From assembly GCF_900129685.1 (NCBI RefSeq), contig NZ_FQWM01000006.1:124001-188000 (forward strand): a stretch of DNA of 64,000 nucleotides, read 5' to 3'. Source of the DNA: Cognatishimia maritima (GTDB lineage Bacteria; Pseudomonadota; Alphaproteobacteria; Rhodobacterales; Rhodobacteraceae). This document shows, piece after piece, positions 7,896-19,733 of the stretch (positions are counted from its first letter, which is position 1; every line of letters starts with the position of its first letter). Made by a program: the position numbers and the translations under genes. Under the pieces are notes generated by a model. The model saw nothing but the letters and a program-made list of their open reading frames with translations. It had not been told where the DNA came from and made no database searches.

Positions 7896-9233
7896 ATGAC
7901 TGCTACAGACTATCAAGCACCAACAAACGCCTATAGCGATCCGAATGTGACGCCGCCGCTTGCCCAGGCCATACCGCTTGGATTTCAGCATGTGCTGGCG
8001 ATGTTTGCCTCCAATGTCACCCCATCCATTATTGTCGCCGGCGCCGCCGGACTGGCCTTTGGCGGACCAGAGCAGGTCTATTTGATTCAAATGGCGATGC
8101 TGTTTGCTGGCATCGCCACCTTGTTTCAGACGGTTGGCATCGGACCGATTGGCGCGCGCCTGCCCATCATGCAGGGCACAAGTTTTGCCTTTGTCGGCGT
8201 TCTGGCGGGCGTGGCCGCGACCCAAGGGCTGGGCGTGGCGCTAACGGCCTGTATCATTGGCGGAGCGATCCACTTTTCGCTCGGGTCTGTGATTGGCAAA
8301 ATCCGCTGGCTATTTCCACCGCTGGTGACCGGCCTTGTGATCCTCGCCATTGGTCTCTACCTGATCCCGGTCGCAATCAAATACGCCGCCGGTGGGGCTG
8401 CGGATTTCCAAATGGCGGCGGAAAGCTTTGGCTCTCTGAAACATTGGAGTGTGGCGCTGACGGTTGTCATTGTTTCGTTGGTTTTGAAGTTCTTCACCAA
8501 AGGCATCACGTCAAATGCGGCGATCCTGATCGGGCTTCTGACAGGCTATCTACTGGCTTTCATTGTCGGCATGGTGAACTTCAATGCGGTTGGCAATGCC
8601 TCTTGGGTGACCGGCATCCAGTTGCTGCCTTATGGGTTTGAGTTCAGCCTCGGCGCGGTCATTGCGGTAACTTTGGTCTCGGTTGTTTCAGCCATCGAAA
8701 CCGTTGGCGACGCCTCTGCGACAGCGAAGGCAGGCGCGGGGCGCGATGCCACCGACGAAGAGATCGCAGGCGCGACTTATGCTGATGGGCTTGGCACCGC
8801 GATCGCCGCGTTCTTTGGCGGCTTGCCCAACACATCGTTCAGCCAGAACGTCGGCATTGTCGGGATGACCGGTGTGATGAGCCGCCATGTCGTCACCATT
8901 GGTGGGCTTGTGCTGATTGCTTGTGGACTGGTCCCCAAGATCGGGGCGGTTATCGCATCCATGCCTCTGCCAGTGCTGGGTGGTGGCGTCATTGTAATGT
9001 TCGGCATGGTCGCCGCAGCTGGCCTGAATGTTTTGTCCGAAGTCAATCTGAACCGGCGCAATATGGTGATCATCGCCATTTCTCTGGCGGTCGGTCTTGG
9101 TCTGAACCTTGTCCCAACGGCCGTGCAATATCTACCCGGCGTTGTGAAAACCCTGATGACCTCTGCTGTTGCCCCAACCGCGCTTTGTGCGATTGTTCTC
9201 AATCTGGTATTACCGGAAGAGGAAGCAGCCTAA
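7896..9233 (+). CDS. NCS2-family nucleobase (probably urate/xanthine) permease
   Basis: 445-residue nucleobase:cation symporter-2 with about 12-14 membrane helices. The NCS2 signature region is clear (SFSQNVGIVGMTGVMSR, near residues 310-326), and the N-terminal helices match the UraA/XanQ fold. It follows allA by 49 bases with GAGGGA before the ATG, so it is the last gene of the urate operon, and urate or xanthine is the likely substrate. Substrate cannot be fixed from sequence. A terminator follows. Confidence 0.88.
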   Translation: MTATDYQAPTNAYSDPNVTPPLAQAIPLGFQHVLAMFASNVTPSIIVAGAAGLAFGGPEQVYLIQMAMLFAGIATLFQTVGIGPIGARLPIMQGTSFAFVGVLAGVAATQGLGVALTACIIGGAIHFSLGSVIGKIRWLFPPLVTGLVILAIGLYLIPVAIKYAAGGAADFQMAAESFGSLKHWSVALTVVIVSLVLKFFTKGITSNAAILIGLLTGYLLAFIVGMVNFNAVGNASWVTGIQLLPYGFEFSLGAVIAVTLVSVVSAIETVGDASATAKAGAGRDATDEEIAGATYADGLGTAIAAFFGGLPNTSFSQNVGIVGMTGVMSRHVVTIGGLVLIACGLVPKIGAVIASMPLPVLGGGVIVMFGMVAAAGLNVLSEVNLNRRNMVIIAISLAVGLGLNLVPTAVQYLPGVVKTLMTSAVAPTALCAIVLNLVLPEEEAA

Positions 9234-9272
9234 GATCGTCACCACGCCCGACTTTGGGCGCGATTAAGTTTT

Positions 9273-9306
9273 AAGGCTGGCCTTTTCGATGGGCCGGCCT
9301 TTTTCT
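9273..9306 (+). terminator. Rho-independent terminator after the purine permease gene
   Basis: Inverted repeat AAGGCTGGCC/GGGCCGGCCTT (one wobble pair) with a short loop, followed by a T-rich run. Ends the urate operon. Confidence 0.75.
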
Positions 9307-9537
9307 TGGGTCGCTTCTGCCTGCCGCCGTCGCTTGGGCTGGAAACACCGGAACATCGGCTTAATTTAACTCTAAACAACATCCAGATACATCACTTCTC
9401 ACTTATAATGCGACGAAAATACCCAGAAACCCGAGTTTCCCGCTGAGCGCATGCCTGCTATGTTTCTGGGAGGCTACCTAAATGGTTTAACATTAAACTA
9501 TAAGAGGGAAGCCCAAATTCGGAGGAGGACGCCCTAA
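9307..9537 (+). promoter_or_regulatory. aceE upstream region with candidate promoter and structured leader
   Basis: The 304-base gap before aceE begins with the terminator described separately. The rest holds a TATAAT box at 9404-9409, a 9-base inverted repeat CCCAGAAAC (9422-9430)/GTTTCTGGG (9462-9470) with a 31-base loop, a second dyad GTTTAA-CA-TTAAAC (9485-9498), and a strong GGAGGAGG ribosome site before the ATG at 9538. No clear -35 box is seen. If the TATAAT box is used, the first dyad lies at the start of the mRNA leader. Confidence 0.45.
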
Positions 9538-12189
<2,652 letters not shown>

Positions 12190-12211
12190 TCGGGACAGAG
12201 GAGACAAGATC

Positions 12212-13474
12212 ATGACAATTGAAGTCAAAGTACCTGATATTGGGGATTTTTCTGAAGTTCCTGTGGTGACCGTTCTGGTTGCCGTCGGCGATGTGATTGC
12301 CGAAGAAGACCCGATCGTTGAATTGGAGTCCGACAAGGCGACAATGGAGGTCCCTTCCCCAGCAGCGGGCAAGGTTCTGGAGATCAAAGTGGCCGAAGGC
12401 GACAACGTCAGCGAAGGCTCGTTGATCCTTGTGCTTGAAGCAGACGGCGCAAGTGCGGCACCCGAAGCACCTGCGGCTGAGGCCCCAGCGCCTGCGGCGC
12501 CTGCCGCCCCAGCTGCGGCAGCCCCGGCTCCGGCAGCGCCTGCAGCCGTCACTGATAGCGGATTTGGCAAAGCGCATGCTTCGCCATCGGTACGTGCATT
12601 TGCCCGTCAGTTGGACATCGATATCGGTAAGATCAACGGTACAGGCCGCAAAGGCCGCATCCTGCGCGAAGACGTCACCGCCTTCCTGAAATCAACATCT
12701 GCGCCGGCAGCAGCGGCCCCTGCGGCCAGCGGCGGCATGGGTATCCCACCGATCCCAGCCGTTGATTTCAGCAAGTTCGGCAAAGTCGAAGATGTCGAGA
12801 TGCCGCGCATCAAAAAGATTTCTGGTCCTGCCCTGCACCGCTCCTGGCTGAACATTCCGCATGTGACGCACAACGACGAAGCGGACATCACCGACCTTGA
12901 TAAATACCGCAAGGAAATGGACACGATGGCCAAGGAAAACGGCTACCGCGTCACCCTGCTGAGCTTTGTCATCAAAGCGTCTGTGTCTGCCCTGAAAGAG
13001 CACTGGGAAGTGAACAGCTCCATCCACCCGGATGGTGATAAGCTGATCAAAAAAGATTACTACAATATCGGTTTTGCGGCGGATACGCCAAACGGCCTGA
13101 TGGTGCCGGTGATCAAAGACGCAGACCGCAAGGGCATCGTTGAGATTTCCAAAGACCTGATGGAGCTGTCCGGCAAAGCACGCGAAGGCAAGTTGAAGGG
13201 CGACGACATGTCTGGTGCGACCTTCACCATCTCGTCTCTTGGCGGCATCGGCGGCACATCCTTCACGCCAATCGTGAACGCACCGGAAGTTGCGATCCTT
13301 GGTCTGACACGGTCAAAAATGGCACCTGTCTGGAATGGCGAAGAGTTTGTGCCTCGCCTAATGCAGCCGCTGTCGCTGTCTTACGACCACCGCGCCATCG
13401 ACGGGGCCTTGGCCGCACGGTTCACCGTGACGCTGAAGACCCTGCTCGGCGATATGCGCAAGTTGATGTGGTAA
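12212..13474 (+). CDS. aceF: Pyruvate dehydrogenase E2, dihydrolipoamide acetyltransferase
   Basis: Transfers the acetyl group from lipoate to CoA and forms the core of the complex. Start chosen at the ATG giving [17 protein letters not shown], with AGAGGAGAC just upstream; a longer frame runs back into aceE without support. Domains: one lipoyl domain (1-78, lipoyl Lys in [10 protein letters not shown] near residue 43), an Ala/Pro linker (~82-115), the subunit-binding domain (SPSVRAFARQLDIDIGKI), a second Ala-rich linker, and the catalytic domain ending in SYDHRAIDGALAARF. At 420 residues with a single lipoyl domain it is shorter than the E. coli protein with three. Confidence 0.96.
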   Translation: MTIEVKVPDIGDFSEVPVVTVLVAVGDVIAEEDPIVELESDKATMEVPSPAAGKVLEIKVAEGDNVSEGSLILVLEADGASAAPEAPAAEAPAPAAPAAPAAAAPAPAAPAAVTDSGFGKAHASPSVRAFARQLDIDIGKINGTGRKGRILREDVTAFLKSTSAPAAAAPAASGGMGIPPIPAVDFSKFGKVEDVEMPRIKKISGPALHRSWLNIPHVTHNDEADITDLDKYRKEMDTMAKENGYRVTLLSFVIKASVSALKEHWEVNSSIHPDGDKLIKKDYYNIGFAADTPNGLMVPVIKDADRKGIVEISKDLMELSGKAREGKLKGDDMSGATFTISSLGGIGGTSFTPIVNAPEVAILGLTRSKMAPVWNGEEFVPRLMQPLSLSYDHRAIDGALAARFTVTLKTLLGDMRKLMW

Positions 13475-13486
13475 GGAGAGAGACCC

Positions 13487-15220
13487 ATGGAAGTTAAAGT
13501 CCCTGATATTGGTGATTTCTCCGAAGTTCCCGTTGTTTCGGTTCTGGTTTCCGTCGGCGATACCGTCGCTGTCGAAGACCCGCTGATCGAACTGGAATCC
13601 GACAAAGCCACGATGGAAGTGCCCTCTCCGGCAGCGGGTGTTGTCAAAGAGATCAAGGTCTCTGAAGGTGACAACGTTGGCGAAGGCTCTCTGATCCTGA
13701 TCCTCGAAGCCGAAGACGGTGCCGCAGATGCTGAACAAGCGCCAGAGGCCCCGGCTGCCGCCGAAGCGCCCAAATCTGTTGCGGCCACTGGCACCGCGAC
13801 GGGTGCAGGCGATGTGCATGCCGAAGTTGTGGTTCTGGGGTCCGGCCCTGGCGGCTACACCGCAGCCTTCCGCGCGGCGGACCTTGGTAAAAAGGTTGTG
13901 CTGATCGAGAAAGACAGCTCTCTTGGCGGTGTCTGCCTGAACGTGGGTTGTATCCCATCCAAGGCGCTTCTGCATGGTGCGAAAGTCATCACCGAGGCCG
14001 AGGAAATGGGCCATTTCGGCGTGAAATTCGCCAAGCCAGAGGTCAACATCGACGAGTTGCGTGGCTGGAAAGAAAGCGTGGTCAACCAGTTAACCGGCGG
14101 CCTGCAAGGCCTTGCAAAGGCACGTAAAGTGCAGGTTGTGAACGGCTATGGCACTTTCACCGGCCCGAACATGATCGAGGTCGACAATGATGGCGCAAAG
14201 TCCACCATCAGCTTTGATCAATGTATCATCGCGGCTGGGTCAGAGCCTGTCACCCTACCGTTCATCCCGCACGATGATCCACGCGTGATCGACTCAACCG
14301 GTGCGCTGGAACTGGAAAACATTCCAGAGCGTCTGCTGGTTTTGGGCGGTGGTATCATCGGCTTGGAAATGGGCACTGTCTACGACGCGTTGGGATCGAA
14401 AGTGACCGTCGTTGAATTCATGGACCAGATCATTCCGGGCGCGGACAAAGACATCGTGAAGCCTTTGCAAAAACGTATCGAAGGCCGCTACGAGGCCATC
14501 CTGACCAAGACCAAAGTCACCGCTGTTGAAGCGACCGACGCTGGTTTGAAAGTCACCATGGAAGGCCCAGATGGCGAGGTCGTCGACACGTTTGACAAAG
14601 TGTTGGTTGCCGTCGGTCGTCGGCCAAACGGCGCCAAGATCAACGCCGAAGCGGCAGGTGTTGCGGTGGATGAGCGCGGCTTTATTGCTGTGGACAACCA
14701 GCAACGCACTGGTCAGGCGCATATCTTTGCCATTGGCGACGTTGTCGGCCAGCCCATGCTTGCGCACAAGGCCGTGCACGAAGGCAAGGTCGCAGCGGAA
14801 GTGGCTGCCGGTCACAAGCGTTTCTTTGATGCACGCGTGATTCCATCTGTGGCCTACACCGATCCAGAGGTGGCTTGGGTTGGCATGACCGAAACGCAGG
14901 CCAAGGCTGAAGGTATGAAAGTTGGCAAAGGGGTATTCCCTTGGGCCGCTTCTGGTCGGTCTCTGTCTTTGGGCCGCTCCGAGGGCATCACGAAACTGAT
15001 CTTCGACGAGCATGAGCGCGTCATTGGCGCGGGCATTGTCGGACCCAACGCCGGCGACTTGATCGCCGAAGTTGCATTGGCGATTGAGATGGGTGCAGAC
15101 GCCGTGGATCTGGGTCACACCATCCACCCGCACCCGACCCTGTCGGAAACCGTGAATTTCGCAGCAGAGATGTTCGAAGGCACAATCACCGATCTGATGC
15201 CGCCGAAGAAACGCAAGTAA
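13487..15220 (+). CDS. lpdA: Dihydrolipoamide dehydrogenase (E3) with N-terminal lipoyl domain
   Basis: FAD enzyme that reoxidises dihydrolipoamide with NAD+. At 577 residues it is about 110 longer than ordinary E3: residues 1-80 are a lipoyl domain ([10 protein letters not shown]) closely similar to that of the adjacent aceF product, joined by an Ala/Pro/Glu linker to a complete E3 ([17 protein letters not shown]; redox pair [14 protein letters not shown]-terminal active-site HPHPTLSE). Start 12 bases after aceF with GGAGAG upstream. The extra lipoyl domain could tether E3 or add a swinging arm. Confidence 0.96.
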   Translation: MEVKVPDIGDFSEVPVVSVLVSVGDTVAVEDPLIELESDKATMEVPSPAAGVVKEIKVSEGDNVGEGSLILILEAEDGAADAEQAPEAPAAAEAPKSVAATGTATGAGDVHAEVVVLGSGPGGYTAAFRAADLGKKVVLIEKDSSLGGVCLNVGCIPSKALLHGAKVITEAEEMGHFGVKFAKPEVNIDELRGWKESVVNQLTGGLQGLAKARKVQVVNGYGTFTGPNMIEVDNDGAKSTISFDQCIIAAGSEPVTLPFIPHDDPRVIDSTGALELENIPERLLVLGGGIIGLEMGTVYDALGSKVTVVEFMDQIIPGADKDIVKPLQKRIEGRYEAILTKTKVTAVEATDAGLKVTMEGPDGEVVDTFDKVLVAVGRRPNGAKINAEAAGVAVDERGFIAVDNQQRTGQAHIFAIGDVVGQPMLAHKAVHEGKVAAEVAAGHKRFFDARVIPSVAYTDPEVAWVGMTETQAKAEGMKVGKGVFPWAASGRSLSLGRSEGITKLIFDEHERVIGAGIVGPNAGDLIAEVALAIEMGADAVDLGHTIHPHPTLSETVNFAAEMFEGTITDLMPPKKRK

Positions 15221-15238
15221 GCGGTATGAAATAACAGG

Positions 15239-15265
15239 AAAGCCCCGCCAAGTGCGGGGCTTTTT
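15239..15265. terminator. Terminator between lpdA and the convergent isochorismatase-like gene
   Basis: Perfect stem AAAGCCCCGC/GCGGGGCTTT with a 5-base loop and a T-run on the plus strand; A residues on the other side make it usable from both strands. It overlaps the stop codon of the minus-strand gene. Confidence 0.9.
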
Positions 15266-15815
15266 ATGTTTGAAGCAGCGATTGGCTTTGCACGACTTGG
15301 GCGAATTCACCGTTTAGATGAGCCAATGCTGTCCGATGGATTTCTTCTGCCGTCAACGCAGGACCGTTATCAAAACTTGTGTCCGCATTTGATGTGAAAG
15401 CTGCGCAGGCATCTTCAACCAAGTTGACTTTGAACCCAAGATTGGCGGCCATGCGCGTGGTGGTCGAAACACAATGCGGCGTGGTCAGTCCGCAGATTAT
15501 CAGTTCGCTCGCTCCGATGCTTTCCAGATGTGCTTGCAACCCTGTGCCTATGAAAGCCGAGTTCACGGATTTCTCGAAAATCACTTCTGCCGGTAGCGGC
15601 ATGACTTCTGGTTTGAATGCGGTTCCAGCCGCTGAAAGCGGAGACCCCGCTTCCACGCTAACGTGCCGAACATGAACAACCGGCCTCGCCTTCGCACGCC
15701 AATGCGACAGCAAATCGCCAGCGCGTTCTTCGGCATTGGGATTGTTCCGCACTCCCCAGATTGGGTCGTTAAAACCGGCCTGAATATCGATCAGTATCAA
15801 CGCGTGCTCTGACAT
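15264..15815 (-). CDS. Isochorismatase-family cysteine hydrolase
   Basis: 183-residue cysteine hydrolase of the isochorismatase/nicotinamidase fold. The catalytic triad residues are visible as Asp in LILIDIQAGF (near residue 9), Lys in IFEKSVNSAF and Cys in GLTTPHCVSTT. The substrate is unknown; the family covers nicotinamide, ureidoacrylate, N-carbamoyl compounds and isochorismate. Start chosen at the ATG 2 bases after the upstream GAPDH stop, which suggests translational coupling; a longer frame extends back into that gene. Nearness to allE makes an amide or carbamoyl substrate conceivable, but that is inference. Confidence 0.88.
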   Translation of the reverse strand: MSEHALILIDIQAGFNDPIWGVRNNPNAEERAGDLLSHWRAKARPVVHVRHVSVEAGSPLSAAGTAFKPEVMPLPAEVIFEKSVNSAFIGTGLQAHLESIGASELIICGLTTPHCVSTTTRMAANLGFKVNLVEDACAAFTSNADTSFDNGPALTAEEIHRTALAHLNGEFAQVVQSQSLLQT

Positions 15816-15817
15816 TC

Positions 15818-16822
15818 CTAGCCCTTTCCAGCCATTCGTCTTGCGACATCCAGCAGGCGGCAGGAAAAGCCCCATTCGTTGTCATACCAGCCAAACACCC
15901 GCAGCAACCCGCCGACGGAAACCGAAGTTTCACGCTCACAGATCACGAGGGATTCAGGCCGCATGCGTAGGTCCGTGGACACAAGCGGCTTTTTCGTCCA
16001 TCCAAGAACGCCCGCTTCCGTTGCTTTGAACAACAGCGCGTTTACGGCGTCCTTGGTCACAGGCCTTTCAGTTTGAATGGTCAAATCAATCGCGCTGACT
16101 GACGCGGTTGGCACGCGGATCGCACGTGCTTCGACACGGCCTTTCAGATGAGGCAGCACGCGGTCGATCATCTTTTGGGCGCTGGTGGTGGTGGGCACCA
16201 TCGATAGCGCGGCCGCGCGGCTGCGTTCCATGTTTGCGCGCGGTTTGTCCACGGTCGGCTGGGACCCAGTGTAGCAATGCACCGTTGTCATATGGCCGCT
16301 GATCAACCCATAAGCTTCGTCCAGCGTTTTCATCAACGGAGCCAAAGCGTTTGTTGTACAGGATGCATTTGACACAATCCTCTGATCGCCAAGCGTGCCT
16401 TCATTTGCGCCCATGACAATTGTCAGGTCGGCCTCGTCGCTGGGACCAGAGATCAGCACCTTAGACGCGCCGGCATTTAATCCACGCTCAACCGTTGCCC
16501 TGTTGCCGGTCATCCCAGTGCATTCCAGCACGATGTCAACGTCTGACAAATCCAATGTCGCGATGTCTTGGACGCTGTAGAATGGCAGGCGCTGCCCGTC
16601 GACAATCAGTGCGTTTTCGTCCGTTTCTACGGTGCCGCGATAGGTTCCGAACACGGAATCATACTCAAAAAGATAGGCGCAGGCCTCAAGCGTTTCGATG
16701 TCATTGATGCCGACGATTTCAAAACCCGGGTGGGTTTCAGTCTGTGTTAAGATTCGCAACACAGTGCGGCCAATACGACCGAACCCATTGATGAATATAC
16801 GAATAATTTTACCATCGGACAT
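15818..16822 (-). CDS. gap: Divergent type I glyceraldehyde-3-phosphate dehydrogenase paralogue
   Basis: 334-residue NAD-dependent aldehyde dehydrogenase of the GAPDH family. Visible are the Rossmann motif INGFGRIGR, the cofactor Asp in GINDIE, the catalytic Cys155 (SNASCTTNALAP) and His182 (TTVHCYTGSQP). The phosphate-binding loop usually reading STGAAKA is TTTSAQKM here (about residues 211-218), and the following IRVPTASVSAIDL resembles erythrose-4-phosphate dehydrogenase as much as classical GAPDH. The arsenic-linked GAPDH in this window keeps the usual STTG-type loop. Glycolytic or gluconeogenic function is possible, but altered substrate use should be considered. It lies between allE and the isochorismatase-like gene on one strand. 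Confidence 0.88.
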   Translation of the reverse strand: MSDGKIIRIFINGFGRIGRTVLRILTQTETHPGFEIVGINDIETLEACAYLFEYDSVFGTYRGTVETDENALIVDGQRLPFYSVQDIATLDLSDVDIVLECTGMTGNRATVERGLNAGASKVLISGPSDEADLTIVMGANEGTLGDQRIVSNASCTTNALAPLMKTLDEAYGLISGHMTTVHCYTGSQPTVDKPRANMERSRAAALSMVPTTTSAQKMIDRVLPHLKGRVEARAIRVPTASVSAIDLTIQTERPVTKDAVNALLFKATEAGVLGWTKKPLVSTDLRMRPESLVICERETSVSVGGLLRVFGWYDNEWGFSCRLLDVARRMAGKG

Positions 16823-16913
16823 GTCATCGCCCCTGCTTTGGATATGCGTATCCGCAGTTCATCGGCAATCTGCCAAAATGACCAGTCCCAGATTGTACCC
16901 GTTACAAAGCCAG

Positions 16914-17732
16914 TTAGCCCAAGCGCGGGTGGCGATTGACATCTTTGTATAGCAGATAGCGAAAGCGCCCCGGCCCCGAGGCATGACAGGCCTGCGGACA
17001 GAAGGCACGCAGCCACATGAAATCGCCTGCCTCGACTTCGACCCAGTCTTGGTTGAGCAAGTAGATCGCTTTGCCTTCCAACACATATAGACCGTGTTCC
17101 ATCACGTGGGTTTCGGGGAAAGGAATAACACCACCCGGTTCAAAACTAACGATATTCACGTGCATGTCGTGGCGGATGTCGGCGGTGTCCACAAAGCGTT
17201 TCGTCGCCCAGCGCCCGTCACAATCCGGCATCGGCGTTGATGCGATTTCGTTTTCATTGGTGACAAACGCCTCTGGCGCAGAGATGCCCGGCACGCTTTC
17301 ATAACGTTTGCGTATCCAATGAAAGGTGACATTGCTCTCTGAGGGGTTGCTGACGCTCCAGTCACAGGAGGGCGGCAGATAGGCATAGCCACCTTCGTCC
17401 ATGTCGTGAACGATACCCGCCACAGTGATTTCCAGCCGACCAGCGGTCACGAACAACACGCCCTCGCCCTCTGGATCAGGTTCAGGTTGCGTGCTCCCGC
17501 CACCCGGCGCGACTTCGACAATGTATTGCGCAAAGGTTTCGGCCAAGCCACTCAGAGGACGCGCGAGTACCCAGACGCGGGTCTTGTCCCAATGTGGCAG
17601 ATTCGACGTAACGATATCGGTCATCACCCCGCGTGGGATCACCACATAAGCCTCGTTAAAGACAGCGCGGCTGCGGGTGATCTGCGTCTGAGGCGGCAAG
17701 CCACCGGGGGGATTTGCATAGGAATATGTCAT
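16914..17732 (-). CDS. allE: (S)-ureidoglycine aminohydrolase
   Basis: Bicupin Mn enzyme that deaminates (S)-ureidoglycine to (S)-ureidoglycolate, the substrate of AllA. Start taken at the ATG giving MTYSYANPPGGLPP; the longer frame lacks family similarity. At 272 residues the length is typical. It has two cupin domains: the first with LPHWDKTRVWVLARPLSG, the second with the metal ligands FPETHVMEHGLYVLEGKAIY and the C-terminal RYLLYKDVNRHP. It is separated from the urate operon by the pyruvate dehydrogenase cassette. AllC (allantoate amidohydrolase), which would make its substrate, is not in the window. Confidence 0.93.
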   Translation of the reverse strand: MTYSYANPPGGLPPQTQITRSRAVFNEAYVVIPRGVMTDIVTSNLPHWDKTRVWVLARPLSGLAETFAQYIVEVAPGGGSTQPEPDPEGEGVLFVTAGRLEITVAGIVHDMDEGGYAYLPPSCDWSVSNPSESNVTFHWIRKRYESVPGISAPEAFVTNENEIASTPMPDCDGRWATKRFVDTADIRHDMHVNIVSFEPGGVIPFPETHVMEHGLYVLEGKAIYLLNQDWVEVEAGDFMWLRAFCPQACHASGPGRFRYLLYKDVNRHPRLG

Positions 17733-17838
17733 AGACCAGCCTTTTTTGTTGCCGCTATAGAACGCTGCTTTGGTCGGCTTGCCAAGTGCCAGATCGACAG
17801 AAAGCACTTGCTGGCATTTGCTGAAAGTCAGCCGAAAA

Positions 17839-18504
17839 TCAAATGGGTTCAATCAGTTCAGGCCCGCTGGCGCGGTTAGAATTAACCTTTGGATCAACCC
17901 GGTGAAATGACAACAAATCATCAGGCGCTGGCTGCATCAAACGCGCGGCTCCGTGCCCCTCTTCGCCCAACCAAAGCGCCCATTTGTCTTCGGGCACGAT
18001 GACCGGCATACGATGGTGGATTTCAGCCATCGGCGTGTTGGCAGCAGTTGTGACCACCGCGCAGGTGCGCTGCGTTACGTCCTCAGCTCCATCTTTAGCG
18101 GACCATTCCTGCCAGATGCCGGCCAACGCAAGCGGCGCGTCTGCATGAATGTACCATGGCAGTTTCGTGCCATCCTCAAGCCGCGTCCATTCGTAGAAGC
18201 CAGAGATTGGGATCAAACACCGACGCTCTCGGCAGGCCGCGCGGAAGGCAGGTTTCTCGGCAATGGTTTCCGCGCGCGCATTCATCAGCAGCGGCCCTCC
18301 GTTTGCCTCTTTGTACCAATGCGGAATAAAGCCCCAGCGCATGCTGACCAATCGGCGATCATGGCCATCGTTCATCACTACATGAATGCTCGTTGTCGGA
18401 CAGACGTTGTAGTTGGGCACAGGTGGCAAATCATTGGCTGGAACGGCCGCAAACAGCCGTACCATGGCGTCATTCGGGAGGGTAATTGCTATTCGGCCGC
18501 ACAT
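17839..18504 (-). CDS. SOS response-associated peptidase-like protein (SRAP/YedK/HMCES family)
   Basis: 221-residue SRAP-domain protein. Family members form a covalent thiazolidine link with abasic sites in single-stranded DNA through Cys2. Start fixed at the ATG giving MCGRIAIT, because the catalytic Cys must directly follow the initiator Met. Other conserved parts are the RWGFIPHW motif, NARAETIAEKPAFR (Asn and Glu of the active site) and the late HHRMPVIVPED His. It is transcribed towards allE with about 106 bases between them, probably independently. Confidence 0.95.
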   Translation of the reverse strand: MCGRIAITLPNDAMVRLFAAVPANDLPPVPNYNVCPTTSIHVVMNDGHDRRLVSMRWGFIPHWYKEANGGPLLMNARAETIAEKPAFRAACRERRCLIPISGFYEWTRLEDGTKLPWYIHADAPLALAGIWQEWSAKDGAEDVTQRTCAVVTTAANTPMAEIHHRMPVIVPEDKWALWLGEEGHGAARLMQPAPDDLLSFHRVDPKVNSNRASGPELIEPI

Positions 18505-18689
18505 GCAAAACACCCTAGCGCACCAATCGCAGACGCACAGCCTTGATTTATCCAAGCTGACGTTTTTGCTCTGCTTGCGAATGGCATAGCTGCAACAAAC
18601 ACAATCGGCGCAACCGCACGACGTTAGCGCGGTCTTAATTCTGCTGTCGTTATCTGTTATTGGTTGGAAAAACATAAACGGTTGGGCAG

Positions 18690-19706
18690 ATGGCAAACTC
18701 CTACGCAGCGCGCTTTGACAGCAACACAGGCGGCGATACAAAACTGAATCTGACGAATGACGCCGCTCAGACGATCAATTTCGTATCGGATTCAGGCGGC
18801 GACGTGGTTCTTGAACCCAATGGCGGAGAGGCTGACCCGGACACGCTGATTGAGATTGGTGGCCAAAGCTACAATTTCACCTATGAGATGAGCGCGACAC
18901 TGCCAGCCAGCACCAATGATGGCGCAGGTAAGGTCCCGGATGAATATGAGGATTCAGAAGTCTACGTTGTGACCGTTCACGATTATCCGAGCGCCGGAGA
19001 AACCACGCGTCTCGTCTTTATGCCTGACGAAGAAGCGTCGTTGGACGATATGGATTCATTCCAAAACGGTGCGATCAAGCTGCAGAACGCAAACACCACA
19101 GAAAGCGCTGCAGTATGTTTTGCCGAAGGTACGTTGATCGACACGGACAAAGGTTATGTTCGTATTGAAACCCTTGCGACGGGCGCAATGGTGCGCACGC
19201 TGGATCAGGGGTTTCAGCCTATCGTTTGGATTTCGCAAACAACCCATGAATGGCCCGGCAGCGAAGAGAGTTATCTCCCGATTGAAATCCGGTCTGGTGC
19301 GATGGATGGCGATCTGCCGATGAAAGACCTCGTCGTCTCGCCGCAGCATCGTGTGCTGATCCAAAATAGCAAAGCAGGTCCAAACGGTGCGCTCGCGCCA
19401 GCAAAAGGCATGTTAGAGAAATCTGGCGTGCGGCTGATGCAGGGCAAGAAACGGATCACCTACTACCACTTGCTGTTGCCTGCACATTCTGTCGTTTTTG
19501 CCAACGGCTTGCCTTGCGAAAGCTTCTATCCCGGCGAAGAAGCGTTGAAAGCACTGACCAAAACCCAGCGCATTGACCTGCTGCGTGCACTGTCAAAATC
19601 CGGCTGCTTTGACCTGCGGGACTATGGTGCATTTGCGCGGCCAGTCCTGAGCGTTCAAGAGACGAGAGACCTGTTCGATCCGGACAACGTTTTCCACGCA
19701 GCTTGA
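18690..19706 (+). CDS. Hint-domain protein of unknown function
   Basis: 338-residue protein. The first ~145 residues are acidic and beta-rich with no known family. From about residue 146 a Hedgehog/intein (Hint) domain begins with the nucleophile block CFAEGTLIDTDKGYVRIETL and contains VVSPQHRVLIQ, followed by a C-terminal part with LPCESFYPGEEALKAL. Such single-Hint proteins are frequent in roseobacters; self-cleavage or adhesion roles are proposed but unproven. Upstream (18505-18689) is a divergent promoter region shared with the SRAP gene. Confidence 0.85.
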   Translation: MANSYAARFDSNTGGDTKLNLTNDAAQTINFVSDSGGDVVLEPNGGEADPDTLIEIGGQSYNFTYEMSATLPASTNDGAGKVPDEYEDSEVYVVTVHDYPSAGETTRLVFMPDEEASLDDMDSFQNGAIKLQNANTTESAAVCFAEGTLIDTDKGYVRIETLATGAMVRTLDQGFQPIVWISQTTHEWPGSEESYLPIEIRSGAMDGDLPMKDLVVSPQHRVLIQNSKAGPNGALAPAKGMLEKSGVRLMQGKKRITYYHLLLPAHSVVFANGLPCESFYPGEEALKALTKTQRIDLLRALSKSGCFDLRDYGAFARPVLSVQETRDLFDPDNVFHAA

Positions 19707-19733
19707 TGCGTGCCTGCTCTGGCGTCAAAGCGT

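Noticed and set aside
15264-18504. A second arsenic-related GAPDH operon
   Set aside because: The GAPDH here lacks an arsJ partner and has an altered phosphate loop; its neighbours point to other metabolism.
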